From contig NZ_JABBNT010000001.1 of the NCBI RefSeq assembly GCF_012926505.1, forward strand, positions 806,001 through 870,000: a DNA stretch of 64,000 nt, in the 5' to 3' direction. Each line of letters starts with the position of its first letter. The stretch's first letter is position 1. The notes under the pieces were generated by a model. The model was given only the letters and a program-made list of their open reading frames with translations. It searched no databases and was not told the origin of the DNA. Shown here piece by piece: positions 1-9,500 of the stretch. The position numbers and the translations under genes are program-made. Source of the stretch: Pacificispira spongiicola. Its GTDB lineage: Bacteria; Pseudomonadota; Alphaproteobacteria; UBA8366; Aestuariispiraceae.

Positions 1-1818
1 CGGTTCATGCTGGCGCCCTTCGCCAATGACGCGGTCGCCATCGACCATGCCCTGGATACCAGCGGGCCTGTTTCGATCCAGGCGGATGGCGAAACCCTGG
101 CGTCCTGGTCGATCCTGGTCACGCCGGACAATCCGCCGGAAGTCAGCTTGCCCGAACCGCCCGTGCCCAGCCTGCAACGCGCGTTGACCGTGATCCATAC
201 GGTATCGGACGATTACGGCATCGCCTCTCTGTCACTGAAAATCGAACGCGCCGATCGTCCGGCCGGCAGCGCCAAGGCTTCCCCTTACGATCAAGACGAC
301 GCGGTTCTATCGACGCCGCTGCCGGTTCCGGACCCATCCAAATACGGCAAGGTTCGGCGCGTCTATCGCGACTATACGGCCCATCCATGGGCGGGGGGCG
401 AGGTGCGTCTAACCCTGGTGGCCAAAGATGCTCTTGGGCAGGAAGGTCGATCCGAACCTGTGGTCATCACCCTGCCGGGACGGTTCTTCGCCCATCCGGT
501 CGCCCAGGCGATCATCGACCAACGCCGCGAACTGGCCTGGGATCCGGCCCGGAATTTCGTGTCCGTTGCCGAAATCCTGGAAGAGATCGCCTGGCATCAC
601 GCGGATTACGACAACGATGTCACCGTGTTCCTGGCGCTGCGGGAGGCGGTCAACCGCCTGATCCCGAAACGCCATCGCGGCCGGGAATTCGCGCCGCCGA
701 CGCGCGAGACCGTCGATACGGTGGTGGACCTGTTGTGGAAGACGGCGCTGCATCTGGAAGACGGCGGCGTTTCCCTGGCGCTCGCCCGACTGCGCGCCGC
801 GGAACAGGCCCTGATGGAAGCCATGGCGCGCGGCGCGGAGATGGAAGAACTGGAGCGCCTGATGGACGAGCTTCAGACCGCCATGCAGGACTATATCGAC
901 GCCATGACGGACCAGTTGCAGGACCGTATGGCCGACGGCGAGCAAATTCCCGAACTGAATCCCGACGCCAATATCATGACCGGCCAGGACCTGAACGACA
1001 TGATGGAGCAACTGCGGGAGATGATGCGCAACGGCATGACCGAAAGCGCGGCCCAGATGCTGGAGCAGTTGCGCCGGATGATGGAAAACATGCAGGCGGG
1101 CGTCCAGCGCCAGATGTCGCCGCAGGGCAAGGAAGCCCGCGATATGATGGACCGCATGCGCGATATCATGGAAGGCCAGCGGGAACTGATGGACCGCACC
1201 CATAAGCGGTCCCAGGCCGGGCGCGACGGTCAGGGAGACCCGAACCGGAACGGCGACGGTCAACCCGGCGACAAAGGCCAGCAGGGCCAGATGCAGCAGG
1301 GCCAGAACGGTAAGGCGGGTAATGGCGAAAGCGACGCCGATTCCGTGCTGCAAAACGCGCTACGGCGGCAGTTGGGCGAAATCATGCGCCGTTACGGCGA
1401 GATGATGGGCGATATCCCGGAACCCTTCGGACGGGCCGACGAGGGTATGGCGGAATCCGGCGAGCGCTTGAAAGGCGGCGATCCGGGCCACGCACTCGAC
1501 GCACAGGGTAAAGCCATGGATGCATTGCAGGATGCTGCACAAGCCGCCCAGCAAGCCTTCATGGAACGGTTCGAAAACCAACTTGGCCTGGGCCAGACGA
1601 CGCCAGGACAAAGCGACCAGCGCAGCGTCGACCCGTTTGGGCGGCAGGCCAGCGAGAACCGGCAGGGCCCGATCCAGGGCGACGTCACCGTCCCGGACAA
1701 GGGCGGGCTGGAGCGCGCCCGCGAAATCCGCGACGAACTGCGTCGCCGCGCCGGCGATCGGGACCGCCCGAGCGAAGAACTGGACTATATCGACCGGTTG
1801 CTCGACCAGTTCCGATAA
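1..1818 (+). CDS. TIGR02302/DUF4175-family protein, 3' part only
   Basis: The reading frame is open at base 1, so the N-terminus lies outside the window; the ATG at position 7 is an internal codon. The visible 605 codons begin in a beta-rich section with a D-D-Y-G-I-A-S-L motif, followed by a long helical, Met/Gln/Glu-rich section and a Gly/Gln/Asn-rich low-complexity stretch (about residues 400-450). This layout matches alphaproteobacterial TIGR02302 (DUF4175) proteins, which normally carry N-terminal membrane segments missing here. The biochemical role of the family is not established. It ends with TAA at 1816-1818, about 100 bp before the glyoxalase gene. The family call rests on recognised sequence style, not a search. 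Confidence 0.75.
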   Translation, partial: RFMLAPFANDAVAIDHALDTSGPVSIQADGETLASWSILVTPDNPPEVSLPEPPVPSLQRALTVIHTVSDDYGIASLSLKIERADRPAGSAKASPYDQDDAVLSTPLPVPDPSKYGKVRRVYRDYTAHPWAGGEVRLTLVAKDALGQEGRSEPVVITLPGRFFAHPVAQAIIDQRRELAWDPARNFVSVAEILEEIAWHHADYDNDVTVFLALREAVNRLIPKRHRGREFAPPTRETVDTVVDLLWKTALHLEDGGVSLALARLRAAEQALMEAMARGAEMEELERLMDELQTAMQDYIDAMTDQLQDRMADGEQIPELNPDANIMTGQDLNDMMEQLREMMRNGMTESAAQMLEQLRRMMENMQAGVQRQMSPQGKEARDMMDRMRDIMEGQRELMDRTHKRSQAGRDGQGDPNRNGDGQPGDKGQQGQMQQGQNGKAGNGESDADSVLQNALRRQLGEIMRRYGEMMGDIPEPFGRADEGMAESGERLKGGDPGHALDAQGKAMDALQDAAQAAQQAFMERFENQLGLGQTTPGQSDQRSVDPFGRQASENRQGPIQGDVTVPDKGGLERAREIRDELRRRAGDRDRPSEELDYIDRLLDQFR

Positions 1819-1918
1819 ATCGCCCCCATATATCGCTCTTGCCAGCGCCGGACCCTGGGCCTAACTCTGACGCCGGGTGCATTTCCCGCAACCGAAATGG
1901 AAAAGGAGACGCCGGACA

Positions 1919-2365
1919 ATGGCAATGCAGTATCTTCACACCATGGTCCGCGTGGCCGATCTGGATGCCAGCCTGGATTTCTACTGTAACAAGCTGGGCC
2001 TGGAAGAGGTCCGCCGCTACGACAGTGAGAAAGGCCGCTTCACCCTGGTCTTCCTGGCGGCCCCCGCGGACAAGGAGCGGGCAGAGGCCGACAAGGCGCC
2101 GGTGGTCGAACTGACCTATAACTGGGACCCGGAGGAGTATACCGGCGGCCGGAACTTCGGCCATCTGGCCTATCGCGTCGATAATATCTATGAGACCTGT
2201 CAGAAGCTGATGGATGCGGGGGTGACCATCAACCGCCCGCCGCGCGACGGCTACATGGCCTTCATCCGGTCCCCGGACAATATTTCAATCGAGCTCCTTC
2301 AAGGCGGCGACCCGCTGGAGCCGGCGGAACCCTGGGCATCGATGGAAAATACAGGGTCCTGGTAA
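1919..2365 (+). CDS. gloA: lactoylglutathione lyase (glyoxalase I)
   Basis: This 148-residue VOC-fold protein matches glyoxalase I, which isomerises the hemithioacetal of methylglyoxal and glutathione to S-lactoylglutathione in the cytoplasm. Visible family features are H-T-M-V-R-V at the start of the first beta-alpha-beta module, the segment around E-L-T-Y-N-W (metal Glu region), G-H-L-A-Y-R-V in the second module, and [10 protein letters not shown] near the C-terminus with the last metal-ligand Glu. The start at 1919 was chosen because AAAAGGAGA lies 9-17 bases upstream; an in-frame upstream ATG at 1877 would add a basic extension the family lacks. A hairpin follows the stop. Confidence 0.9.
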   Translation: MAMQYLHTMVRVADLDASLDFYCNKLGLEEVRRYDSEKGRFTLVFLAAPADKERAEADKAPVVELTYNWDPEEYTGGRNFGHLAYRVDNIYETCQKLMDAGVTINRPPRDGYMAFIRSPDNISIELLQGGDPLEPAEPWASMENTGSW

Positions 2366-2387
2366 CACCGACGCTACGCGTTCAAGT

Positions 2388-2418
2388 AAGGTCCGGCACG
2401 TCCCACGTGTCGGGCCTT
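2388..2418 (+). terminator. probable intrinsic terminator after gloA
   Basis: A 14-bp stem (2388-2401 with 2405-2418) closes a CCC loop. It pairs completely if two G-U wobbles are allowed. It begins 22 bases after the gloA stop. The downstream T tract is weak (CTCTATGTCTATT), so termination efficiency is uncertain. Confidence 0.6.
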
Positions 2419-2907
2419 CTCTATGTCTATTCGCCGTTTCGCTGATAAGGCGTACCAGCGCCATGGCGGCCGGTTCCCGGAACGACATCGATCTTCCCGC
2501 ATAGCACCATGTTGAACACGTTCGAGAGGGAAACCGGAATCAACTCGAAAACACTGCCCGTTTCGGCAGCGAACCAGCCGAAAACGTCGACATCCGCCCC
2601 TTGGCCGTCGTGATACATAATCCCGCATCCATAATGCCGACACGGAGCGGTCAGGATTCGCAACCGTATAAGTCCGACGCAGAGGACGGACCTGTCGATA
2701 CGATCGCGAAGCGGCCGCCAGAATCGTAAGGGCAATCCTCATCAATGAAAGGGCCGATCCCGGGTTCATCTGGAAAACAGAGCCTTCCGGTTGCGTACAG
2801 TCATGCCAACTAAGAATCCATCTCTACTTCCTGTCCCGGGAAGTTCGGTGCTATTATAGCGAGAATTGGGGTGGGGGTTCCTAATTGTTTCATAATCGAA
2901 TGATGTC
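2419..2907. other. intergenic region without a convincing gene
   Basis: About 490 bases separate the gloA terminator from the HD-GYP gene. The minus strand holds open frames; the most protein-like is 2427-2618, about 63 codons, with a stretch around V-D-V-F-G-W-F-A-A-E-T. It has no clear ribosome site and no family I recognise, so it may be a small gene, a decayed fragment or chance. The last 90 bases are relatively AT-rich and probably hold the promoter of the downstream gene. Confidence 0.4.
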
Positions 2908-5841
2908 ATGCCGTCGAAAAAACGCCGCCTTCTTGTTTCTGTCCATTTTCTCCTGGTTTCCGCCAGCCTTGGCGTATTGCTCGTCATTGGCGGTTTGGCC
3001 GCCACAATCGGCGCACGGGGCGTAAACGATGCCCTTCGCGCGGCATCCGAAGAACAATTCGCAACCCTTGGTCTGATGATGCAGGAAAAGGCGCGACGCC
3101 TGATCGACCCGGTGCAGTCGCAATTGGGAATCCTGATTTACGATCCGCTGACCGAAGCGCGCGACATCATTACGCGCCTGTCCAGATTGCCGATCCTGCA
3201 CGCCGTTCTGCGCGACAACACGACGATCCGATCCGTCTATATCGGTTATCCCAACGGCGAGTTCATGCTGGTTCGCAAAATCGACCAGGACGCGCTGAGG
3301 GAACGGTTTCGCGCGCCGAACGGAACATCCTTCCTGGTGCAATCCCTGACGCTCAATGTCGACGGGGATTTCATCGGCGCATTCCGGTATTACGACTTCG
3401 ATCTGACGCTTTTGGATTCTCGCCTTGCCCCCGACTACCACTTCGATCCGAGAACACGGACATGGTATGCGGCCAGCAGTAAAACCACCCGACCGGTGAC
3501 CAGCGAACCCTATGCTTTCTTCACCACCGGCGATGTCGGTATCACGATTTCCCAGCGTGCCGCCAATGCGGGCGCGATTCTGGGCCTGGATGCGACGGTC
3601 GCGTCGCTAGCCAAAGAAATCGGGGATATGCGGATCACCGACAACACAAAAGTCGCCGTCGTCCAGCAGAACGGCACCCTGATCGCCTATTCCGATTTCG
3701 ATAAAACACTCGGTTACACCGCGGACGGGCGGATTCGCCGCAATAACCTGTCATCGATCAATGTGCCGATCTTAAGGGACATTGAAACCGAACACGGTCT
3801 GGAGACCGAAGTATCCAGCGAAGTGATGAACAGCGACGGGGAAGACTGGATCTTTGCGATCCGAACCCTTGATGTCGATGCGTCGGAAACTGTTCGCATC
3901 GTTTTCGCCGTGCCGACCGACGAGTTGTTTGCGGCAACGCGCTCAATCATCCGAAGTCAGGTCGGTATCATCGTGATCGTCCTGCTGATCTTCCTGCCGG
4001 TCGGCCTCTACATCATCCGTCAGATCGCCCGTCCGTTAAGCCAACTGTCCGAGGACGTGAAAGAACTGGCTTCCTTCGAATTCGGCAATCCGGTCTTCGT
4101 CAAGACACGGATCAAGGAAGCCGTAGAGCTTGCCGGAACCGTGGACAGCCTGCGCGTCACGATCCGCCGGTTTCTGGACATCAATCGCGCCATCGCGGCG
4201 GAAGAAGATTTCGACACGCTATTGGTCAAGCTTCTGGACGAAATCATCGCTACCACCAAGACAGAGGCGGGCATCCTGTACCTTGTCTCAGATCGGGAGG
4301 ATGCGTTGCGCCCCTATGCGTCGCGGCTGAGCACGGGGCGGAATATCGACTATAAGATTCCGTCTGTACCGCTTACCGAAAAGAACTGCCTTCTTGTCCG
4401 ATCCGCCCATGACGAGCATGCGGAAGGCGCCCCGGCCAATGATCTCGAATTGGAACGAATGGGGCTTGCCGGTATTCAGGAAACCATGCAGGAAACGCCA
4501 CATAACCTGCTTGCGGCCCCACTGTTCAACCGTGCGAAGGAACTTGTCGGCGTTATTCTGCTGATGGAATCGGAAACCGTGGATCCGGCGCTGATCAAAT
4601 TCACGGAGGCCCTGTCGGGGTCTGCCGCCGTCACGGTTGAGGCACGCCGCCTGATCGCGGCGCAAAAGGAATTGTTCGAAAGCTTCATTCAGTTGATCGC
4701 AGGCGCCATCGACGCGAAAAGCCCCTATACCGGCGGTCACTGCGCGCGTGTCCCCGAACTGACGAAGATGCTGGCCCAGGCGGCGGAAAAAGCGACCGAT
4801 GGTCCGATGAGGGATTTCCACCTGACGCGCGACGATTGGGAGGCGATCCACGTCGCGTCCTGGCTGCATGATTGCGGCAAGGTCACGACACCGGAATTCG
4901 TGGTCGACAAGGCGACGAAGCTGGAAACGATCTATGATCGTATTCACGAAATCCGCATGCGTGTCGAAGTCATGAAGCGCGAAGCGGAAATCCGCAGATT
5001 GAGGAATGCGCTGGCCATAGCGGGCGTAGCCATCGATGAGGCGGCCTTGGCCCAGGAACTGGCAACAATGGATGCGGACTTCGCCTTTCTTGCGGAAACC
5101 AATGTCGGGGGCGAGTTCATGAGCGATGAGCATCTCGCTCGCATCGAGGAACTGGCACGGAAAACCTGGACGCGCACACTGGACGACCGTATCGGCATTT
5201 CGCATGAGGAACGCGAACGGAAGGACCGGACCCCAGCCTCCATCTTGCCGGTTCAGGAACCACTCCTAGCCGACCGGGACGAACACAAATTCGACCGCCC
5301 GGAATCGGAACGCATCGACGACGACAATATCTGGGGCTTCAGGATGGAGGTCCCCGACCTGCTGTACGATCGCGGCGAAATCCACAATCTGACCGTCCGG
5401 CGCGGGACGTTGACCGATGAAGACCGATACAAGATCAACGAACATATCGTCCAGACGATCAAGATGCTGGACAAGCTGCCCTTCCCCAAACATCTGCGCA
5501 ACGTGCCGGAGCTGGCGGGCGGTCATCATGAGAAAATGGACGGTACAGGCTATCCCAAGCGCCTTGCGAAACAGGACATGTCCCCTGTCGCCCGGATGAT
5601 GGCGATCGCCGATATTTTCGAGGCCCTGACCGCCGTGGACCGCCCATACAAGAAGGGCAAAACACTGTCCGAGGCGCTGAAGATCATGACCTTCATGGTC
5701 AAGGATCAGCATGTCGACGCCGACCTGTTCGACATTTTCCTGACATCCGGCATCTACCTGGACTACGCGAAAAAATACATGCAGCCGCAGCAGATCGACG
5801 ACGTCGATCCGCAACAATTCCGCCCCGTCACGCCCGTCTGA
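2908..5841 (+). CDS. membrane HD-GYP signalling protein (sensor, HAMP, GAF, HD-GYP)
   Basis: This 977-residue protein is probably a cyclic-di-GMP phosphodiesterase. In order it has an N-terminal membrane helix (about 10-35), a periplasmic Cache-like sensor region with a W-Y motif (about 40-340), a second membrane helix (about 350-370), a HAMP-like linker, a GAF-like domain (about 425-575), and an HD-GYP domain. The HD pair is in W-L-H-D-C-G-K near residue 653, and H-H-E-K-M-D-G-T-G-Y-P near 873 supplies the GYP signature. About 200 residues separate HD from GYP, far more than in minimal HD-GYP domains; the insertion is charged and helical. The upstream gap suggests a single-gene unit. Enzymatic activity is inferred from motifs, and the ligand is unknown. 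Confidence 0.85.
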   Translation: MPSKKRRLLVSVHFLLVSASLGVLLVIGGLAATIGARGVNDALRAASEEQFATLGLMMQEKARRLIDPVQSQLGILIYDPLTEARDIITRLSRLPILHAVLRDNTTIRSVYIGYPNGEFMLVRKIDQDALRERFRAPNGTSFLVQSLTLNVDGDFIGAFRYYDFDLTLLDSRLAPDYHFDPRTRTWYAASSKTTRPVTSEPYAFFTTGDVGITISQRAANAGAILGLDATVASLAKEIGDMRITDNTKVAVVQQNGTLIAYSDFDKTLGYTADGRIRRNNLSSINVPILRDIETEHGLETEVSSEVMNSDGEDWIFAIRTLDVDASETVRIVFAVPTDELFAATRSIIRSQVGIIVIVLLIFLPVGLYIIRQIARPLSQLSEDVKELASFEFGNPVFVKTRIKEAVELAGTVDSLRVTIRRFLDINRAIAAEEDFDTLLVKLLDEIIATTKTEAGILYLVSDREDALRPYASRLSTGRNIDYKIPSVPLTEKNCLLVRSAHDEHAEGAPANDLELERMGLAGIQETMQETPHNLLAAPLFNRAKELVGVILLMESETVDPALIKFTEALSGSAAVTVEARRLIAAQKELFESFIQLIAGAIDAKSPYTGGHCARVPELTKMLAQAAEKATDGPMRDFHLTRDDWEAIHVASWLHDCGKVTTPEFVVDKATKLETIYDRIHEIRMRVEVMKREAEIRRLRNALAIAGVAIDEAALAQELATMDADFAFLAETNVGGEFMSDEHLARIEELARKTWTRTLDDRIGISHEERERKDRTPASILPVQEPLLADRDEHKFDRPESERIDDDNIWGFRMEVPDLLYDRGEIHNLTVRRGTLTDEDRYKINEHIVQTIKMLDKLPFPKHLRNVPELAGGHHEKMDGTGYPKRLAKQDMSPVARMMAIADIFEALTAVDRPYKKGKTLSEALKIMTFMVKDQHVDADLFDIFLTSGIYLDYAKKYMQPQQIDDVDPQQFRPVTPV

Positions 5842-5856
5842 TTTCTTCTGAAGCGG

Positions 5857-5876
5857 CGGTTCTCGCTGCAGAACCG
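5857..5876. terminator. hairpin between convergent genes
   Basis: A perfect 7-bp stem, CGGTTCT with AGAACCG, encloses a 6-base loop. It sits exactly between the stop codons of the convergent HD-GYP and GntR genes. There is no long T tract on either side, so it may be a weak bidirectional terminator. Confidence 0.5.
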
Positions 5877-5878
5877 TG

Positions 5879-6568
5879 TCAGCTTTCGGAACCCGGAATT
5901 TCCCGCAGATAGTCGACCAGCGCGTCGCGGGCCTCACCGATGTGGCGGGCGGTGACATCCGCCGCGGCATCGGCGTCGCGGGCGCGGCAGGCCGACAGCA
6001 ATTCATAATGCTCCCGGTCCGATTTCTCGCGGTAGGTCGGACCGGCCTTCACCATGCACAGGTAACGGTCGGCGGCGTTGCCGAGCATGAGAATATGGGC
6101 CAGCAAGCGCGGGCGACCGCATGCCTCATACAACGTCATGTGCAAGCGCATGTTCAAATCGCCGAAACCGCCTAAAGGGGCGCTTTCTATCTGCTTTTGA
6201 ATTGCTTCCGCCGCGTCGATGCGCGCGTTGGTCAGTTCGGGAATAGCACGCCGGATCGCCAGGGTTTCCGCCGCCACCCGCATATCGAAGATATCCAGAA
6301 AATCGTCGGCGCTAACAGCGGCGACGCGCGCCCGTTTGTTTGATTCGACCGTTACGAAACCGAGACTTTCGAGGTGACGGATCGCCTCCCGTACCGGCAT
6401 ACGGCTGACCCCGAAGCGACTGGCCAAGTGTTCCTGACCGAGAGCTTCCCCCGGCGCAAGATCGCCGGAAATGATCTCCTCCCGAAGTCGCGAGACGATC
6501 TCCGCGACTTGCGGGCTCGGATGGTCGATCGGCTGATGATCGGCAAGCGGTCTCACAGGCATGGTCAT
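5879..6568 (-). CDS. GntR-family transcriptional regulator, FCD (FadR) subfamily
   Basis: The protein has 229 residues. Residues about 20-85 form the winged helix-turn-helix, with the GntR signatures G-D-L-A-P-G-E-A-L and S-R-M-P-V-R-E-A-I-R-H-L. Residues about 95-220 form the all-helical FCD effector domain, with Asp/His metal-ligand candidates in D-L-N-M-R-L-H and T-A-R-H-I-G-E-A. FCD regulators usually bind carboxylate ligands and often repress neighbours. A perfect inverted repeat lies 44 bp upstream in the divergent intergenic region, so self-regulation or control of the divergent haem-protein gene is plausible. Confidence 0.85.
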   Translation of the reverse strand: MTMPVRPLADHQPIDHPSPQVAEIVSRLREEIISGDLAPGEALGQEHLASRFGVSRMPVREAIRHLESLGFVTVESNKRARVAAVSADDFLDIFDMRVAAETLAIRRAIPELTNARIDAAEAIQKQIESAPLGGFGDLNMRLHMTLYEACGRPRLLAHILMLGNAADRYLCMVKAGPTYREKSDREHYELLSACRARDADAAADVTARHIGEARDALVDYLREIPGSES

Positions 6569-6611
6569 AACCCTAATTTAACCGAAGGCCCATGTTGACA
6601 GAAACTCTATT

Positions 6612-6641
6612 TTGTATCCAAAATAATATTTATGGATACAA
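6612..6641. promoter_or_regulatory. candidate GntR operator: perfect 9-bp inverted repeat
   Basis: TTGTATCCA (6612-6620) is repeated as its exact reverse complement TGGATACAA (6633-6641), separated by 12 AT-rich bases. It lies between the divergent GntR gene and the haem-protein gene and overlaps the first possible start codon of the latter (6632). Dimeric FCD-GntR proteins bind inverted repeats of this size. Assignment to this regulator is by position only. Confidence 0.55.
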
Positions 6642-8011
6642 TTTATCACGCTTTGACAAATGGCCTGCGCTGGATGGGCGCGGTTATCGCATTTCTTTTC
6701 CTGGTCCAGACGGCCCTGCCTCAAGAAAGTCGCGCGGAACTCCCGGCATTTAAGGAACGGTTTTGTTTCGCGGAACCTTATGACCGGCCCTGCGCCGTCT
6801 TCCCAATCGACCAAACGGATTTCAGCGAATTCTTCGAATACATGATTGTCGAAGCCAAGGCGCAGGAGCCGTTCGACTTTTTCTCGTGGCAGGCTTTCGT
6901 TGCCCTAAATTGGCCGTATGCGGCCCCCGACCGCCCCGCTCCGTCCCTATCGGACACGGGCCGATACGCATGGACTTACTATGCGCGCAGAGACGACGTC
7001 ATATCAGCGGCCCGACCCGCAACGGACTGCCGTGACCGTTCCGACGGGCGCGGGGTCTATACCTGGGACCTCGCACAGGCGGACGGAAATGTCCTCATCG
7101 ACATCGACGGCAATTTCGCCGTCTACGAAACCAGGATGAACGACGTCGCCGCGGACTATATCCGATCCAACGCGTTAAACACCCTTGCCGGTCAGGAGAA
7201 ATTCGCCCCAAAGGCGGTTTCCTTCCCCCTGGGCGGCGATGGGCGCATGCCCAGCGTTCTGATGAAAACCGCCTGGCGCATACTGACCGGCAAGCCGTCC
7301 GACAGCCGATACCTGCAAGCCGACGGCATCGTTTCCGTCCCAACCGAAGCATCGGAATCGGGTGAGCCTCTTTGCCTCACCGTGCGGCTCGGGCTCGTCG
7401 GCATGCATATCGTCAGCCGGGTGAAGAGCGGTAACGGGGACGAGTGGATCTGGTCGACTTTCGAACACCGCGACAATGTCCCGATCGCCGAGAATGCACG
7501 GAACATCAACAGCATCTATGCCCGCGACCTGTTCCCCGGCGGCTGCAAAGCGCCCAAAGAGGCCCAGACGGAAACCGCGTCGCCGGAAGGTTACGCATTT
7601 TTCGATCCTGATTGCCCGACCTGCGCCACGAACGCGGCCAGCACGAAACGCTGGAGCTGGGCCGACACCGCGCCCTTTGCACGCCTTAACGGCAGCCCAC
7701 CGGATCGCGCCAGTCAGATCGTACGGTGTTGGGACATCTTCCCCCGTACCGACGAAATCAATGCGCAGTGGCACGCCGCGCTCGCCGGGTCGGTTCTGAC
7801 CAATTACCAGCTTGTTTCCACCCAATGGCGTGGCGCGAATGCCAGCGCGATGTTCGAACATGGCGAGGTTCCCCGCTATGTCAGCAACACGACGCTCGAA
7901 ACCTATCTGCAATACGACAAGACCGGATCCTGCCTCGGCTGTCACGCGGGGGCCGCGACCGCCGCCGGTCAATCCGCCAATTTTACATTCCTGCTGCAAA
8001 ATGCCGATTGA
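6632..8011 (+). CDS. secreted c-type haem-binding protein of unknown function
   Basis: This 459-residue protein has an N-terminal hydrophobic signal segment (G-A-V-I-A-F-L-F-L-V). A single haem-attachment motif C-L-G-C-H lies near the C-terminus (about residue 434). Recognisable blocks are F-F-S-W-Q-A-F-V-A-L-N-W-P, F-E-H-R-D-N-V-P and V-S-T-Q-W-R-G. I associate this style with a family of uncharacterised periplasmic proteins carrying a C-terminal CXXCH. The true start is unclear: ATG 6632 lies inside an inverted repeat and ATG 6674 still leaves a usable signal peptide; neither has a good ribosome site. It is followed 16 bp later by another secreted protein, suggesting an operon. No enzymatic role can be assigned. 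Confidence 0.7.
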   Translation: MDTIYHALTNGLRWMGAVIAFLFLVQTALPQESRAELPAFKERFCFAEPYDRPCAVFPIDQTDFSEFFEYMIVEAKAQEPFDFFSWQAFVALNWPYAAPDRPAPSLSDTGRYAWTYYARRDDVISAARPATDCRDRSDGRGVYTWDLAQADGNVLIDIDGNFAVYETRMNDVAADYIRSNALNTLAGQEKFAPKAVSFPLGGDGRMPSVLMKTAWRILTGKPSDSRYLQADGIVSVPTEASESGEPLCLTVRLGLVGMHIVSRVKSGNGDEWIWSTFEHRDNVPIAENARNINSIYARDLFPGGCKAPKEAQTETASPEGYAFFDPDCPTCATNAASTKRWSWADTAPFARLNGSPPDRASQIVRCWDIFPRTDEINAQWHAALAGSVLTNYQLVSTQWRGANASAMFEHGEVPRYVSNTTLETYLQYDKTGSCLGCHAGAATAAGQSANFTFLLQNAD

Positions 8012-8027
8012 ACAAAGGAGCCTTTCG

Positions 8028-8582
8028 ATGCGCCTCGCCCTGTTACTTGCCCTTGCTGTCACGATACCCGCAACGACCGGCGCTGTTACGCCTGCATCAG
8101 CGGCGACCCATTGCACCGCGACATTCGACATCCGGGCAAACCACGACCATGGGACCGTCGCCACAGGCAGCATGCTGCGCGGTGCGATCGATTTTCGCAG
8201 TGCGGAAAGCGTTTGGTCGGAAAACAAGACCCTGTCCCACCTGTCCGAGGGAACCATGGCGATTACCGCCGAGGACGGTTCGTCGGTGGACGGGAAAATT
8301 TCCGTTGTCCACGTGGTCCGCACACCCGAAATCGCCGACTATGTCTCTTTTGATGCCGGTCACGTTCACGGCGATTTAGGCGGCATTACCGCGTATGAGG
8401 ACCCGATGCTTGTCACGCTCTACGGCCCGCCCGCGACACTCGATTCCCCGGAACTCCCGTTATCGGAAGCGGATTGGAATAGCCTGAACAAACGGATGGT
8501 CTTTCAAGTCCACACGCCGGACACGATGCGCACCTTTTCCGGCGTTATAGAGGAGTGGCGCGGTTCCTGCCGAGCCGAATAA
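8028..8582 (+). CDS. secreted protein of unknown function
   Basis: The 184-residue protein opens with a classical signal peptide (M-R-L-A-L-L-L-A-L-A, likely cleavage after A-S-A-A). The mature part contains two cysteines (near each end) that could form a disulfide, and His-rich pairs (N-H-D-H-G, G-H-V-H-G-D). The start at 8028 is supported by AAAGGAG at 8013-8019; an in-frame upstream ATG would run through the preceding gene. Its 16-bp distance from the haem-protein gene indicates co-transcription. I do not recognise the family. Confidence 0.7.
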   Translation: MRLALLLALAVTIPATTGAVTPASAATHCTATFDIRANHDHGTVATGSMLRGAIDFRSAESVWSENKTLSHLSEGTMAITAEDGSSVDGKISVVHVVRTPEIADYVSFDAGHVHGDLGGITAYEDPMLVTLYGPPATLDSPELPLSEADWNSLNKRMVFQVHTPDTMRTFSGVIEEWRGSCRAE

Positions 8583-8716
8583 CTCCAAAAAAGCAAACAG
8601 CAAATGCGGCGCGTCAGGTTGGCGTAAGTTTCTTCCTAGAGGATGGCGGTATGAAATGACCGCTGCCCCTCCCCGCGGTGGTCTTGCGACGTTCACAACG
8701 GCAAGGAACCGCCCGT

Positions 8717-9427
8717 ATGAAAATTTCGACTTTCGCTCCGCCCCGGTCATCGAAGCACCTGACACGGTCGGTTTTACCGATAGTGGCAGCCTTGCTGATT
8801 GGCGGCCCGGTATCGGCCTTTACCGCAGATGCAGCGGATGTGGCCGGGGTTCCAGCCTCCAAGGAAATCGCCTTCACCGTCCTGCGCGATGGCAGTGAGA
8901 TCGGCACCCATGTGTTGCGCTTCGCCGACCGGGGCGATGATCTGACCGTTCATATCGAAACCGATATCGCCGTGAAGATCCCGCTGGTGAACATCGCCGT
9001 CTATCGTTTTACCCATCGCGGCGACGAGGTCTGGCAGGGCGGCAAATTGTCCGAATTGGCCAGCGAAACCAACGACGACGGAACCGAGCACAAATTGACG
9101 GTCCGCCAGGACGGTGCCGATCTTCATGTCGAAAGCGATGTCGACACCCATGCCAGCAACGGCGACATCATTCCCGCCAGCCTGTGGAATCCGAAACTTG
9201 TCCAGCAATCCATTCTACTGAACACCTTGGACGGTACCGAAATGCCGATTTCGGTGGAAGACCTTGGACCGGAACAAATCGATGCCGCCGGTAGCGAGCA
9301 GACCGCCGAACACTATCGCCTGACAGGCGGCCTGTCGCGGGAGGTCTGGTATAACGACCGCAACGAACTGATCCGGGTCCGGTTCGCGGGCAAGGACAAT
9401 TCCCAGATCGAATACATCCTGGAATAA
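8717..9427 (+). CDS. exported protein resembling DUF6134
   Basis: This 236-residue protein has an N-terminal signal segment (about residues 14-40, A-A-L-L-I-G-G-P-V-S-A). The mature part is beta-rich, with the pattern F-T-V-L-R-D-G-S-E-I-G-T-H near the start and repeated strand-turn-strand sections. It resembles uncharacterised DUF6134-type proteins, but this is from memory. The start at 8717 follows AAGGA at 8703-8707. It may be co-transcribed with the operon beginning at 9501, 73 bp downstream. Function unknown. Confidence 0.6.
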   Translation: MKISTFAPPRSSKHLTRSVLPIVAALLIGGPVSAFTADAADVAGVPASKEIAFTVLRDGSEIGTHVLRFADRGDDLTVHIETDIAVKIPLVNIAVYRFTHRGDEVWQGGKLSELASETNDDGTEHKLTVRQDGADLHVESDVDTHASNGDIIPASLWNPKLVQQSILLNTLDGTEMPISVEDLGPEQIDAAGSEQTAEHYRLTGGLSREVWYNDRNELIRVRFAGKDNSQIEYILE

Positions 9428-9500
9428 CCGACGTCCACCCCATGAACGCTGACGCCGATCGGCGCCGGACTGGTCTGACCATCCCAGGAAACGTCACGAC

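Noticed and set aside
409..1353. Minus-strand open frame rich in His and Leu
   Set aside because: It is the reverse reading of the Met/Gln-rich region of the TIGR02302 gene and has no independent support.
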